Of a DNA stretch of 64,000 nucleotides, positions 17,349 through 26,567 are shown in pieces; position 1 is the first letter of the stretch; each line of letters begins with the position of its first letter. The translations under genes and the position numbers were made by a program. This DNA is from [Scytonema hofmanni] UTEX 2349 (GTDB lineage Bacteria; Cyanobacteriota; Cyanobacteriia; Cyanobacteriales; Nostocaceae), in NCBI RefSeq assembly GCF_000582685.1, contig NZ_KK073768.1, forward strand, positions 4,340,190 through 4,404,189. The letters run 5' to 3'. Under the pieces are notes generated by a model, which saw only the letters and a program-made list of their open reading frames with translations, did not search any database and was not told the origin of the DNA.

Positions 17349-17422
17349 AGGAATTTGGTCAATTGTCAATAGTTAAAAGTCATTTGTTTAAGATTCTTAA
17401 ATAATGACCAATGACTAATGAC

Positions 17423-17773
17423 TCAAACTAATTCAATTATTGCCATTTCCGCATTGTCACCCCGACGCGGGACGGTATGCAGAATGCGAGTATAACCACC
17501 TTGACGATTACCATACCTGGTGGGGGCTTGTTCAAACAAAGCATGAACTAGTTGTTTGTCGAATATATAGCCAAGGGCTTCACGACGTGCTGTCAATGAA
17601 CCATTTTTAGCTAGGGTAATCATTTTGTCCACTTCGCTTCGCAAAACTTTAGCGCGAATTAAAGTAGTGGTGATCCGACCATGACGAATCAGCTCGGTGG
17701 TGAGCGATCGCAATAAAGCACGACGCTGGTCGGCTGGTTTACCAAGTTTTTTGACGCGACAACGGTGACGCAT
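17423..17773 (-). CDS. rplQ: 50S ribosomal protein L17
   Basis: 116 aa bL17, near the peptide exit tunnel. Starts MRHRCRVKKLGKPADQRRAL; TRYGNRQGGYTRI near the C-terminus is diagnostic. Follows rpoA as in the alpha operon. Confidence 0.97.
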   Translation of the reverse strand: MRHRCRVKKLGKPADQRRALLRSLTTELIRHGRITTTLIRAKVLRSEVDKMITLAKNGSLTARREALGYIFDKQLVHALFEQAPTRYGNRQGGYTRILHTVPRRGDNAEMAIIELV

Positions 17774-17777
17774 AATC

Positions 17778-17892
17778 TTTTTGTTAGTTGTTAGTTGTTA
17801 GTTGTTAGTTGCTAGTTGTTAGTTGTTGATTGTTAGTTGTTAGTTGTTTATCAGCCAATAAGTAATAACTACTAACTACTAACAACCAACTA
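17778..17892. repeat. Palindromic STRR spacer between rpoA and rplQ
   Basis: About ten GTTAGTT units followed by the complementary AACTACT/AACAACC units. The two halves can pair into a long imperfect hairpin in the operon transcript. Confidence 0.8.
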
Positions 17893-18837
17893 TGCGTGTT
17901 TGGAGCCTCTTTCCTGTGGCAGAGTAATGCCTAAGCGTCGCTGTAAAGCTTCTACTACTTCTTCTGCCGACTTCTGACCGAAGTTTTTGATTTCTAAGAG
18001 GTCTTCTTGGGTAAAATCCAACAAATCTGCTACAGAGTTTACTTGTGCTCGTTTGAGACAGTTATAGGCTCGTACAGAAAGCTGTAATTCTTCGATGGGA
18101 ATTTGAGCGGTTGGATCGTCTGGGATATCTGAGTTTGTATCGACTGGATCGAGGGAGATATCCTTCAAAGGATTGAATAAATCTACCAAGATAGCAGCGG
18201 CAGAGGAAAGTGCTTCTTGAGGTGAGATACTGCCATTTGTCCAAACTTCCAACAGTAGTCGGTCTTTGGGTATGGAGTTATCTCCACGGAAGTCCTCAAC
18301 ACTATAATTAACTTTCCGCACAGGCATAAACACGGAGTCGATTTGGAGAAAGTCTAAAGATGTGGCTTCCTCACGTCCTCGCTCTACGGTGCGATATCCT
18401 TTGCCTTTCTCAATGCGGAATTCCATTTCCAGCTTTGCTCCCTCAGCGATGGTCGCTACATACTGAGTTTGGTCGATCACTTCTACTTCACTAGGCAAGT
18501 CAAAATGTGCCGCAGTGATTGTGGCTGGACCTGTAACCAGTAAACGACCAATCTGGGGTTGAGAAGAATAGTTTTTCAGGATAACTTCCTTCATTTTCAT
18601 GAGGATTTCCAGTACGTCTTCTCGCACACCCGGAACTGTGGCAAACTCGTGGGAAACGCCTGCAATCCGCACTGCGGTAACTGCTGTACCCTCTAGATTA
18701 GATAGTAAAACTCTTCTCAGGGCGTTACCTACTGTTGTTCCCTGACCGCGCTCTAGTGGTTCTAAGACAAATTTACTGTAATGGTTCCGACTTTCCTCGG
18801 TATTAGATTCTACACATTCAATTTGAAACTGCGGCAC
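17890..18837 (-). CDS. rpoA: RNA polymerase subunit alpha
   Basis: 315 aa, GTG start. N-terminal domain that dimerises and nucleates core assembly (FVLEPLERGQGTTVGNALRRVLL, broken as LEPLERGQG and TVGNALRRVLL), linker at about 225-245, and C-terminal domain for UP-element and activator contact (VNSVADLLDF, LLEIKNFGQKS). Standard cyanobacterial length. Confidence 0.98.
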   Translation of the reverse strand: MPQFQIECVESNTEESRNHYSKFVLEPLERGQGTTVGNALRRVLLSNLEGTAVTAVRIAGVSHEFATVPGVREDVLEILMKMKEVILKNYSSQPQIGRLLVTGPATITAAHFDLPSEVEVIDQTQYVATIAEGAKLEMEFRIEKGKGYRTVERGREEATSLDFLQIDSVFMPVRKVNYSVEDFRGDNSIPKDRLLLEVWTNGSISPQEALSSAAAILVDLFNPLKDISLDPVDTNSDIPDDPTAQIPIEELQLSVRAYNCLKRAQVNSVADLLDFTQEDLLEIKNFGQKSAEEVVEALQRRLGITLPQERGSKHA

Positions 18838-19018
18838 GGAGTAGCCTCCCTTCTTTTAAGGTGCTGCTAAAAGGCAAATCAATTGCCTCGTCTTTATTTA
18901 CTTAATGCTTTGGAACTTCAAGGAAGCTTTTTCATACCTGCCAATGTTGGTATTTGAAGCTTTATTCATAGGTTGTGGACGATGCAGTTTAAACGCGATC
19001 GCCCAACAGCTACAATGT

Positions 19019-19414
19019 CTAAACTCGACGGCGCTTCGGGGGACGGCAACCATTGTGAGGAATTGGGGTAATATCCCGAATCAGTGTAATTTCCAATCCG
19101 GCTCCTTGCAGTGCCCGAATAGCGGTTTCTCTGCCCGCTCCCGGACCTGAAACCATTACCTCTATTTGGCGCATTCCAGAGTCCATCGCTCGGCGTGCTG
19201 CACTTTCTGCGGCGGTTTGGGCTGCGAAGGGAGTTCCTTTTTTTGCTCCTTTAAAACCGCTAGAACCAGCACTTGCCCAAGAAATCACATCTCCGTTTTG
19301 ATCGGTAATGGTGACAATGCTATTGTTGAAAGTAGACTGGATATATGCCATTCCATTAGGAACGTTGCGTTTTTGCTTTTTGCTGCCACTTTTTTTAGTT
19401 GGTTGTCGCGCCAT
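19019..19414 (-). CDS. rpsK: 30S ribosomal protein S11
   Basis: 131 aa uS11 of the 30S platform. Landmarks AYIQSTFNNSIVTITDQNGD, WASAGSSGFKG, and the C-terminal ITPIPHNGCRPPKRRRV, which lies at the mRNA exit. 54 bases after rpsM. Confidence 0.98.
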   Translation of the reverse strand: MARQPTKKSGSKKQKRNVPNGMAYIQSTFNNSIVTITDQNGDVISWASAGSSGFKGAKKGTPFAAQTAAESAARRAMDSGMRQIEVMVSGPGAGRETAIRALQGAGLEITLIRDITPIPHNGCRPPKRRRV

Positions 19415-19468
19415 AATATCGGTGTAGTTGAATAATGGTAATAGTTGTTGTCAGACAGCGTTGAAAAT

Positions 19469-19849
19469 TTATTTGCCGGGAGCTTTCTTCTTACCTGCCA
19501 CTGTCTGCCGTCTGCCTCGACGAGTTCTGGCGTTGGTACGAGTTCTTTGTCCTCTGACTGGCAAGCCCATGCGATGACGACGACCTCTGTAGGAACCAAT
19601 ATCAATCAGACGCTTGATGTTCAGTCCCTCTAAACGCCGCAAGTCACCTTCTACTTGATAGTCGCTCTCAATGATTCCCCGTAGCGCTGCTACATCCGCA
19701 TCACTTAAGTCTTTTACACGAATATCTGGATTTACACCAGTATTAGCTAATATTTCTTGCGATCTAGATAATCCAATTCCGTAGATATAAGTTAGACCAA
19801 TTTCTACACGTTTGTCGCGTGGAAGGTCTACTCCGGCAATACGTGCCAT
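19469..19849 (-). CDS. rpsM: 30S ribosomal protein S13
   Basis: 126 aa uS13 of the 30S head, contacting P-site tRNA and the 50S. Landmarks ARIAGVDLPRDKRVEIGLTY, GIGLSRSQEIL, and GLPVRGQRTRTNARTRRG near the basic tail. Confidence 0.98.
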   Translation of the reverse strand: MARIAGVDLPRDKRVEIGLTYIYGIGLSRSQEILANTGVNPDIRVKDLSDADVAALRGIIESDYQVEGDLRRLEGLNIKRLIDIGSYRGRRHRMGLPVRGQRTRTNARTRRGRRQTVAGKKKAPGK

Positions 19850-19951
19850 TTCTTACTTTCTCCCTATTATTCTTGCCAGTACTGTTACTATCTGCGTGAC
19901 GGTGATTTTTTTCGCTTCACCCGATTAACGTCATTCCTAGCAGTATCGATG

Positions 19952-20065
19952 CTATCCCTGACGTTGCTTGTGCTTGGGATTAACACAAATAACCATCACG
20001 CGCCCGCGACGTTTGATAACGTTACACTTTTCACAAATTTTCTTGACTGAAGCTCTGACTTTCAT
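19952..20065 (-). CDS. rpmJ: 50S ribosomal protein L36
   Basis: 37 aa bL36, read directly from the reverse strand: MKVRASVKKICEKCNVIKRR then GRVMVICVNPKHKQRQG and TAG. The CxxC...C...H zinc set is intact (Cys11, Cys14, Cys27, His32), so this is the zinc-binding type. It lies between the IF-1-like gene and rpsM, its standard place. Confidence 0.97.
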   Translation of the reverse strand: MKVRASVKKICEKCNVIKRRGRVMVICVNPKHKQRQG

Positions 20066-20179
20066 GCCGTTCTTAATTGACTCCAAATAGTAGATTATAG
20101 CATTTATTGGGAATTTAGTCAGTTATTTTTTTGCTTAACACCAAATATGGTGATTTCTGGTAAAATTATCTACATATAC

Positions 20180-20428
20180 TTACTTTTTCCGCATTCTATA
20201 AGTGATTCTGCCTTTTTCATGGTCGTTATTATCCAACTTCATTTTGATGCGATCGCCGGCTAAAATTTTGATATAGTGACGATGCAAGGGAAGGTAAGCC
20301 AAGATGTTAGACGCATTGTCAAGTTCAACCTGGAACTTGTGAGCTTTGACAGTAGAGCCATTTTCTAATTCAACATTTTCAGGTAATAAAACTTGGGTGA
20401 TAATACCTTCAAACATCAAGTTAGACAT
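20180..20428 (-). CDS. Divergent IF-1-like OB-fold protein, paralogue of infA
   Basis: 82 aa in the S1/IF-1 fold, starting 4 bases after the infA stop. The C-terminal half closely follows IF-1 (HYIKILAGDRIKMKL, KGRITYRMRKK). The N-terminal half is remodelled: an insertion (LPENVELENGSTVKAHK) lengthens the early strands, and the [10 protein letters not shown] motif of infA is AYLPLHRHY. It could bind RNA or ribosomes in another context, or replace IF-1 under some condition. Alternative start at the fifth residue (MFEGIITQ). Intact reading frame argues for function. Confidence 0.8.
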   Translation of the reverse strand: MSNLMFEGIITQVLLPENVELENGSTVKAHKFQVELDNASNILAYLPLHRHYIKILAGDRIKMKLDNNDHEKGRITYRMRKK

Positions 20429-20432
20429 TTAC

Positions 20433-20657
20433 CTACTTCTTCCGCAGTCGATAAGTTATTCTACCCTTTGTCAGGTCGTAGGGAGTTAATTCTACTTTGA
20501 CGCGATCGCCAGGTAAAATCTTGATATAGTTCCGGCGAATCTTACCAGAAATATGAGCTAGAACATTAAAGCCATTATCCAAGTCAACCCGAAACATCGC
20601 ATTTGGTAGGGACTCTGTGACAGTGCCTTCCATTTCAATCAAATCTTGTTTAGACAA
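20433..20657 (-). CDS. infA: Translation initiation factor IF-1
   Basis: 74 aa, TTG start ([13 protein letters not shown]). Binds the 30S A site during initiation. Matches canonical IF-1 throughout ([47 protein letters not shown]). Sits between adk and the IF-1-like paralogue. Confidence 0.96.
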
Positions 20658-20903
20658 TTTATTTTTTCCTCAATTCAACAGTTTCCCCCGACAGTTGCAG
20701 TAATTACATCTGCAAGAGAACACAATTTGGCGATTATATCAACAGTTTCTTAATATATTTTAGCGAAATTTTCAATTCATCCTACCCTCAGGGGGAGTGG
20801 GGGAGTGGAGGAGTGGGGGATGGGCAAAGAAGAATTCTTATTTTTGTCCCCTTGTCCCCTTGTGTCCTTGTCTCCCTTGTCCTTTTTGTCCCCATGAGTG
20901 AAA
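20658..20903. repeat. Spacer with STRR blocks between adk and infA
   Basis: 246 bp. Contains GGGGGAGTGG-type units at about 20788-20822 and TTGTCCCC/TTGTCTCC units at 20845-20893, the same vocabulary as at 49600 and 58895. No gene seen. Confidence 0.7.
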
Positions 20904-21461
20904 CTAAAAAGCGATTACCTTCTTAAGTTCATTAGTGACTTCTTCTTGGGATTGATTACCATTGACGGTGAGAAGTTGTTGCTTCGATCCGTAATAATCA
21001 ATCAAAGGTGCAGTTTCATTGCGGTAAACTTCTAAGCGACGACGAATCACCTCTTCGGTATCATCTTTTCGTCCGCGAGCAAGTAAACGTTCTACTACTA
21101 CATCATCTGGCACATCCAGATTGACCACCTTTTCACCGCTAGAAAGACCCATATGAAGCAGCAATTCCTGCAAAAAAACTGCTTGCGTTACTTTGCGAGG
21201 AAAGCCATCTAAAATCCATCCAGACTTAATATCTGGTTGACTAAGACGCTCCTGCACTAGCTCCTGCATGAGCTGGTCGGGAACCAACTCGCCACTATCA
21301 ACGTAATTTTGAGCTTTAATTCCTAAAAGGGTTTGCTCTTTCATTGCTTGACGCAATATATCACCCGTGGAAATATGGGGAATATTGCACTCGTAAGCTA
21401 AGTTTTGAGCTTGAGTTCCCTTACCAGCTCCAGGTGGTCCCAAGAAGATTAATCGCGTCAC
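20904..21461 (-). CDS. adk: Adenylate kinase
   Basis: 185 aa, GTG start overlapping the secY stop by one base (TAGTG). Interconverts ATP + AMP with 2 ADP. P-loop GPPGAGKGTQ, AMP-binding GWILDGFPR, and a short LID (ARGRKDDTEEVIRRRL) without the zinc insertion of long-type kinases. Position after secY is canonical. Confidence 0.97.
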   Translation of the reverse strand: MTRLIFLGPPGAGKGTQAQNLAYECNIPHISTGDILRQAMKEQTLLGIKAQNYVDSGELVPDQLMQELVQERLSQPDIKSGWILDGFPRKVTQAVFLQELLLHMGLSSGEKVVNLDVPDDVVVERLLARGRKDDTEEVIRRRLEVYRNETAPLIDYYGSKQQLLTVNGNQSQEEVTNELKKVIAF

Positions 21462-22774
21462 TATTGTTTCACCATTCCTTCATAGCGCTGAGATATGACG
21501 TAAGTTTGGACTTGTTTAGCTGTGTCAATTGCCACACCAACCAGAATTAGCAAACTAGTTGCACCAAGTCCTTTAAAGGTTGGCACACCTAAAGAGCTTT
21601 CTACCGCAGTGGGAATAATCGCAACTAAGCCCAAAAAAATAGCACCTAAAAAAGTTAGTCGATTCGTCACGCGCTCAATATACTCACTCGTTGTTTTACC
21701 CGGACGAACACCAGGAATGCTAGAACCCATTTTTTTCAAGTTCTGCGCCACATCTACTGGGTTAAGAATCAACGAAGAGTAGAAGTAGCTGAAGAAAACA
21801 ATAGAAACGAGGTAAATCAGCGAGTATGCCCAAGGCGCAGAACCACCCGGACTCAAATAATTGTTAACAATATTAATCAAGTCAGGATTTTTGGTGAAAT
21901 TAGCGAGCAAAAGTGGCAAACTCAAGATGGCAGCCGCAAAAATAATCGGCATGACACCGCCTTGATTTAGCCGCAGGGGTAGATAACTACGCTGCTCTGC
22001 CAAAACACGCCGACCAACTTGACGACGAGCGGAAATAATGGGGATGCGTCGCGTTCCTTCTTGAACAAAGACAATCCCAACAATTGTTACTAAGAACACT
22101 AAAACTAGTACAATTACACGCCCGACAATTTCCCGACCCCCGACTTGCACCAAGTCGATGGTATCGCCCAAAGATTTTGGTAATGAGGCGACAATGTTGA
22201 CAAAAATCAACAAAGATGCTCCGTTACCAATCCCTCGTTCGGTGATTAGTTCTGATGCCCACATGACAAACATAGAACCAGCGGTGAGAGCGATCGCTGT
22301 TTCCGCTACGAAAACCGGACCAGGTTCTTTAGCAAATTGCTGTAAGAAAAATGCTGAGAACGCAGTACTTTGAATAATCGCCCAACCTAAAGACACATAG
22401 CGCGTAATTTGGGAAATTTTTCGCCGTCCGGCTTCACCTTCATTTTTCTGTAAATTTTCTAAAGCTGGAATCGCAGTTGTGAGCAATTGGATAATAATGG
22501 AAGCGTTAATGTAAGGCAAAATGCCCAAGGCAAAGACTCCCAAAGTAGAAAGTCCGCGTCCTGAGAATATGTCTAACAAGCCGAATATAGCGCTATTACC
22601 CTGAATCGCTTGGTGAAATAACTCGCGATTTATTCCAGGTATCGGCAAATAGATGCCCAGGCGAATCAAAATTAAAATACCGACGGTGACAAGCAGCCGA
22701 CCTCTTAGTCCAGCTGCTTGCGCCATCTGCATAAAAGTTTCTTGAGCCGTTGGGGCTTTGTCTCGACTAATCAT
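21461..22774 (-). CDS. secY: Preprotein translocase subunit SecY
   Basis: 437 aa, ten predicted membrane helices; the channel pore of SecYEG serving both plasma and thylakoid membranes. Landmarks LGIYLPIPGINR, GILPYINASIIIQLL, GIGNGASLLIF and the C5 loop region VQEGTRRIPI. Follows rplO. Confidence 0.98.
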   Translation of the reverse strand: MISRDKAPTAQETFMQMAQAAGLRGRLLVTVGILILIRLGIYLPIPGINRELFHQAIQGNSAIFGLLDIFSGRGLSTLGVFALGILPYINASIIIQLLTTAIPALENLQKNEGEAGRRKISQITRYVSLGWAIIQSTAFSAFFLQQFAKEPGPVFVAETAIALTAGSMFVMWASELITERGIGNGASLLIFVNIVASLPKSLGDTIDLVQVGGREIVGRVIVLVLVFLVTIVGIVFVQEGTRRIPIISARRQVGRRVLAEQRSYLPLRLNQGGVMPIIFAAAILSLPLLLANFTKNPDLINIVNNYLSPGGSAPWAYSLIYLVSIVFFSYFYSSLILNPVDVAQNLKKMGSSIPGVRPGKTTSEYIERVTNRLTFLGAIFLGLVAIIPTAVESSLGVPTFKGLGATSLLILVGVAIDTAKQVQTYVISQRYEGMVKQ

Positions 22775-22885
22775 AAAGGGCTACCTTTGAAGTATGAACT
22801 GTGAAGTGTGAAGTGTGAAGTACAAAGTCAAAAGTATAAAATGTGAAGTATATATTTTTCATCCTTCTCCTTCACCCTTCATCCT

Positions 22886-23329
22886 TCATATAACTTCACA
22901 ACTCCCACCAGCTGCCTCAATTTTGCTTCGAGCTTGACCTGTGAAAGCTGCCGCTTTGACATTGAGCGCAACGCTTAATTCCCCATTGCCCAAAATTTTC
23001 AATGGTGCTTTGGCACTAGTAAGAATACCTGATGCCTTTAAAGATTCCAAAGTAACTTCTGTATTAGCAGGAAGGGAGGCAAGTTTCTCTACATTAATCG
23101 TAGTATAATTTTTACGATTAATAATTGGAAAGCCCTTTAACTTAGGGATACGGCGATACAACGGCTGTTGACCACCTTCAAAACCAGGTCGGGTGCTGCT
23201 ACCAGAGCGAGATTTTTGACCCCGCATACCTAAACCAGCACTGGCACCTTGACCGGCAGAAATACCCCTACCTACACGCTTCTTGCGTTTTTTCGAGCCT
23301 TTTTGAGGACGAACATCATTTAGTCTCAT
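22886..23329 (-). CDS. rplO: 50S ribosomal protein L15
   Basis: 147 aa uL15. ATG 23329 (MRLNDVRPQKGSKKRKKRVG) is chosen; a TTG at 23347 would add six residues drawn from an STRR. Family motifs RGISAGQGASAGLGMRGQKS and GFEGGQQPLYRRIPKLKGF. Follows rpsE directly, as rpmD is absent here. Confidence 0.96.
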   Translation of the reverse strand: MRLNDVRPQKGSKKRKKRVGRGISAGQGASAGLGMRGQKSRSGSSTRPGFEGGQQPLYRRIPKLKGFPIINRKNYTTINVEKLASLPANTEVTLESLKASGILTSAKAPLKILGNGELSVALNVKAAAFTGQARSKIEAAGGSCEVI

Positions 23330-23425
23330 AATTTTGTCAATGGTCAATGGTTAATGGTCAATGGTCAATGGTCAATGGTCAATGAACTTTTGACTCTTGA
23401 CTCCTGACTCTTGACTTTTGACTTG

Positions 23426-23953
23426 TTAAATGTAGAGATTCTCAATAGGAACGCCTCTATCTTCGGCAACTTCGGCGAAGGTACGTAAGGTAGATAGGGC
23501 ATTAACTGCGGCTCTAGCATTATTGAGTGGATTGTTGGAGCCAAGTTGTTTCGCCAAAATGTTGCGAACTCCGGCTAACTCCAATACGGTACGGACAGCA
23601 CCACCGGCAATTACCCCAGTTCCTGGAGATGCTGGTCGCATCATGACTTTTGCGCCACCACCAGTACCATCAATCGGATGGGGAATGGAATTGGATTTGG
23701 TCATGGGGATTTCGATCAAATGCTTTTTGCCGTCGGCTACGCCTTTTTTAACGGCACCAATTACATCTGAAGCTTTACCAACTCCCACACCAACTTGACC
23801 GCGTTCGTTACCAACGACAACGATCGCTCGGAAGCTGAGTTTTTTACCTCCCTTAACGACCTTACTAACGCGTCGGATCTGAATCACCCGTTCTTGCCAG
23901 GTTGTGTCTTCTTTTTTAGCGCGTTTTGTTTTGTTTTTACGCTCGGTTGCCAT
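23426..23953 (-). CDS. rpsE: 30S ribosomal protein S5
   Basis: 175 aa uS5 at the mRNA entry and decoding-fidelity region. WQERVIQIRRVSKVVKGGKK and VGKASDVIGAVKKGV in the dsRNA-binding and C-terminal domains, and GTGVIAGGAVRTVLELAGV. Lys-rich N-terminal extension typical of cyanobacteria. Confidence 0.97.
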   Translation of the reverse strand: MATERKNKTKRAKKEDTTWQERVIQIRRVSKVVKGGKKLSFRAIVVVGNERGQVGVGVGKASDVIGAVKKGVADGKKHLIEIPMTKSNSIPHPIDGTGGGAKVMMRPASPGTGVIAGGAVRTVLELAGVRNILAKQLGSNNPLNNARAAVNALSTLRTFAEVAEDRGVPIENLYI

Positions 23954-23963
23954 AATTAATGCT

Positions 23964-24062
23964 ATGTAGGTTGTTGGTTGTAGGTTGTTATTTGTTAGTT
24001 GTTATTTGTTGGTTGCTTTACTATCCACTAACCACTATCCACTATCAACTAACCAATTACTA
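23964..24062. repeat. Palindromic STRR spacer between rplR and rpsE
   Basis: GTTGTTAGTTG-type units followed by CCACTAACCACTATCCAC-type units, roughly complementary to each other. Confidence 0.7.
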
Positions 24063-24065
24063 ATT

Positions 24066-24428
24066 TTAGAAATTTAAGCCGGCTTCTCGTGCTGCGTCAG
24101 CTAAAGCTTTGATGCGACCGTGATATAAATTACCACCGCGATCAAAAACTACTTGAGTTATGCCTTTTTCGAGCGATCGCACTGCAATCAATTTGCCAAC
24201 TTGGACACTAGCTTCTTTGTTAGAACCTGAAGCCAAATTAGATTTCAAATCTGGCTCTACACTCGAGGCTGCCACAATTGTGTGATGTTTGGTATCATCA
24301 ATTACCTGAGCATAAATATGCTCGTTCGAGCGAAATACAGCTAACCGTGGACGTTCTTCAGAACCGCTTACTTTACCACGGACGCGTCGATGGCGACGCT
24401 GTTTAGATTCTTTGCGAGTAAGTTTCAT
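24066..24428 (-). CDS. rplR: 50S ribosomal protein L18
   Basis: 120 aa uL18 binding 5S rRNA. Arg/Lys-rich start (KLTRKESKQRRHRRVRGKV), RLAVFRSNEHIYAQVIDD and FDRGGNLYHGRIKALADAAR. Two bases after rplF, so probably translationally coupled. Confidence 0.97.
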   Translation of the reverse strand: MKLTRKESKQRRHRRVRGKVSGSEERPRLAVFRSNEHIYAQVIDDTKHHTIVAASSVEPDLKSNLASGSNKEASVQVGKLIAVRSLEKGITQVVFDRGGNLYHGRIKALADAAREAGLNF

Positions 24429-24430
24429 TT

Positions 24431-24976
24431 TTACTTCTTACCTTTACCAGTCTTACCAGCTTTACGTCTAACCACTTCACCGGCGTAGCGAATACCTTTA
24501 CCTTTATAAGGTTCTGGTCGGCGAACTTCGCGAATTTTCGCTGCCGTGTTGCCTACTATTTCTTTGTCATACCCGCTAACGATGACGTTAGTGGTACCTT
24601 CAACTGCAAACTGAATTCCGTCTGGTGGGAGAATTTGCACTTGATGGCTATAACCCATATTCAAGATGAGGTTACGACCTTGAACTTGTGCCCTATAACC
24701 TACCCCTTGAATTTCCAACCGACGTTGAAAACCTGTGGAAACTCCTTCTACCATGTTGGCAACTAAGGTACGGCATAAACCGTGTAGCTGCCGAGATGTG
24801 CGGGAATCATCGCGTCGATTTACTTGTAAGATTTCCCCTTCTTGAGAGACAATCACATTCGGCGGCAAGTCGCGAGAAAGTTCACCTTTGGGACCTTTCA
24901 CCACAACTTTTGTGCCGTCAATTGTTATTTGTACTTTAGCGGGGACTGTAATTGGACGTTTACCAATTCGAGACAT
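24431..24976 (-). CDS. rplF: 50S ribosomal protein L6
   Basis: 181 aa uL6, two RNA-binding repeats near the factor-binding site. MSRIGKRPITVPAKVQ at the start, FQRRLEIQGVGYRAQVQG and RRPEPYKGKGIRYAGEVVRR at the C-terminal side. Confidence 0.97.
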   Translation of the reverse strand: MSRIGKRPITVPAKVQITIDGTKVVVKGPKGELSRDLPPNVIVSQEGEILQVNRRDDSRTSRQLHGLCRTLVANMVEGVSTGFQRRLEIQGVGYRAQVQGRNLILNMGYSHQVQILPPDGIQFAVEGTTNVIVSGYDKEIVGNTAAKIREVRRPEPYKGKGIRYAGEVVRRKAGKTGKGKK

Positions 24977-25134
24977 AAATTTTATCCTTTGTTATTTGTT
25001 AGTTGTTGGTAGTTGGTTGTTATTTATTGGGCAATGGGCAATGGGCATTGGGTAATGGTAATAATTCTTTCCCATGAACCCCTTTCCCCCTCTTCAAATT
25101 CCTACTCACCACTAACCACTAACCACTAACTTTC

Positions 25135-25536
25135 TTACCAAACGTAGCAAAGCACTTCACCACCCAAGTTCTGACGTCGCGCTTCGCGATCGGTCATAAT
25201 GCCACTGGATGTAGAAATAATGGCAATGCCAATACCACCTAATACCCGTGGTAATTCTTTTTTGTTGGAGTAAACTCGCAAACCTGGTTTGCTCACTCGC
25301 TTTAAAGCGGTAATTAAAGGCTGGCGATTTTTACCCTTGTATTTCAGGGCAATCACCAAGTTACGCTTTACTCCATCTTCTGCTTCTTCGTATTCGGAAA
25401 TAAAACCTTCTTCACGAAGCACTTTAGCAATACTACGGGTCGTTTTTGTTGCCGGCACTAGTGTTGTTTGATGCCTTGCCATAGTAGCATTGCGGATGCG
25501 CGTCAGCATATCTGCAATTGTGTCGTTAGCCGCCAT
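25135..25536 (-). CDS. rpsH: 30S ribosomal protein S8
   Basis: 133 aa uS8, central-domain assembly protein. ANDTIADMLTRIRNATMA, and the C-terminal STSSGIMTDREAR plus GGEVLCYVW. Confidence 0.97.
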   Translation of the reverse strand: MAANDTIADMLTRIRNATMARHQTTLVPATKTTRSIAKVLREEGFISEYEEAEDGVKRNLVIALKYKGKNRQPLITALKRVSKPGLRVYSNKKELPRVLGGIGIAIISTSSGIMTDREARRQNLGGEVLCYVW

Positions 25537-25557
25537 CGTTCCCTCGTATAACTGAAC

Positions 25558-26106
25558 TTATTGATCGCGAAAAGGCATTCCCATTTCTTTGAGTAACGCG
25601 CGTCCCTCTTCGTCATTTTTTGCGCTGGTGATGATGGAAATATCCATACCACGTACTTGATCGATGCTGTCGTACTCGACTTCTGGAAAAATTAATTGTT
25701 CTCTAACGCCAAGAGTATAATTTCCCCGACCATCAAAGCTTTTGGGACTAATGCCGCGAAAGTCTCTAATTCTAGGCAAAGAAAGGCTGATCAGTCGGTC
25801 GATAAAGGCGTACATTCGTTCGCCTCTAAGTGTCACCATGATCCCAACAGGCATTCCTTGACGAATTTTGAAGCCAGCGATCGCCTTTTTCGCCCGCGTG
25901 ACTACCGGTTTTTGACCTGTAATCACGGCAATTTCACTTAATGAGGCTTCTAATGCTTTCGCGTTGGAAGCTGCTTCCCCCAATCCCCGGTTCACCGTAA
26001 TTTTTAGTAACTTCGGCACCTGATGAATGTTGGTGTATTGAAACTGATTCATCAGTTTGGGGACGATTGTCTCTTGGTATAAATTTTTGAGTCTTGTTGT
26101 CGCCAT
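25558..26106 (-). CDS. rplE: 50S ribosomal protein L5
   Basis: 182 aa uL5 of the central protuberance, binding 5S rRNA and P-site tRNA. KITVNRGLGEA, AGFKIRQGMPVGIMVTLRG and DISIITSAKNDEEGRALL. Followed by rpsH with no rpsN between. Confidence 0.97.
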   Translation of the reverse strand: MATTRLKNLYQETIVPKLMNQFQYTNIHQVPKLLKITVNRGLGEAASNAKALEASLSEIAVITGQKPVVTRAKKAIAGFKIRQGMPVGIMVTLRGERMYAFIDRLISLSLPRIRDFRGISPKSFDGRGNYTLGVREQLIFPEVEYDSIDQVRGMDISIITSAKNDEEGRALLKEMGMPFRDQ

Positions 26107-26216
26107 ATTTTTTTTCCTGTTTATCCCTGGTCTTGGTCAGGGAAAATCTTTTGTCATTTGTCAAAAGTCCTTTGTCAAAAGTCTTTTACTAATGACCAAT
26201 GACTAATGACCAATGA

Positions 26217-26567
26217 TTATTTATCAAGTATCTCGCCGGTTTTCTTTAACATCCGTACCTTCTTCCCTTCTTGGGTTGTGGTGTAACAGATGCGACTCGC
26301 AACGTTTTGCTTGGTTGAATAAACCATTACGTTGGAACTATGAATTGGGAATTCTTGGGTAACAATGCGTCCCGATTCACCTTCGGCTTGGGGTTTGACG
26401 TGCTTAGTTTTAATGTTGACGCCTTTAACAATGACTTGACTAACTTGGGGAAGTGCTTTGACTATTTCACCAACTTTGCCTTTGTCTTTGCCGGCAATGA
26501 CTTGCACGGTGTCGCCAGTTTTGATGTGCATTTTATGGAAAACTTTAGGTTTCGGCTGTTTTGCCAT
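26217..26567 (-). CDS. rplX: 50S ribosomal protein L24
   Basis: 116 aa uL24, assembly initiator with a KOW motif (GDTVQVIAGKDKGKVGEI). ATG overlaps the rplN stop by one base (TAATG). Confidence 0.96.
   Translation of the reverse strand: MAKQPKPKVFHKMHIKTGDTVQVIAGKDKGKVGEIVKALPQVSQVIVKGVNIKTKHVKPQAEGESGRIVTQEFPIHSSNVMVYSTKQNVASRICYTTTQEGKKVRMLKKTGEILDK

Noticed and set aside
20904..24000. Missing rpmD and rpsN as a deletion
   Set aside because: Cyanobacteria normally lack L30 and carry rpsN elsewhere, so the gap is expected.
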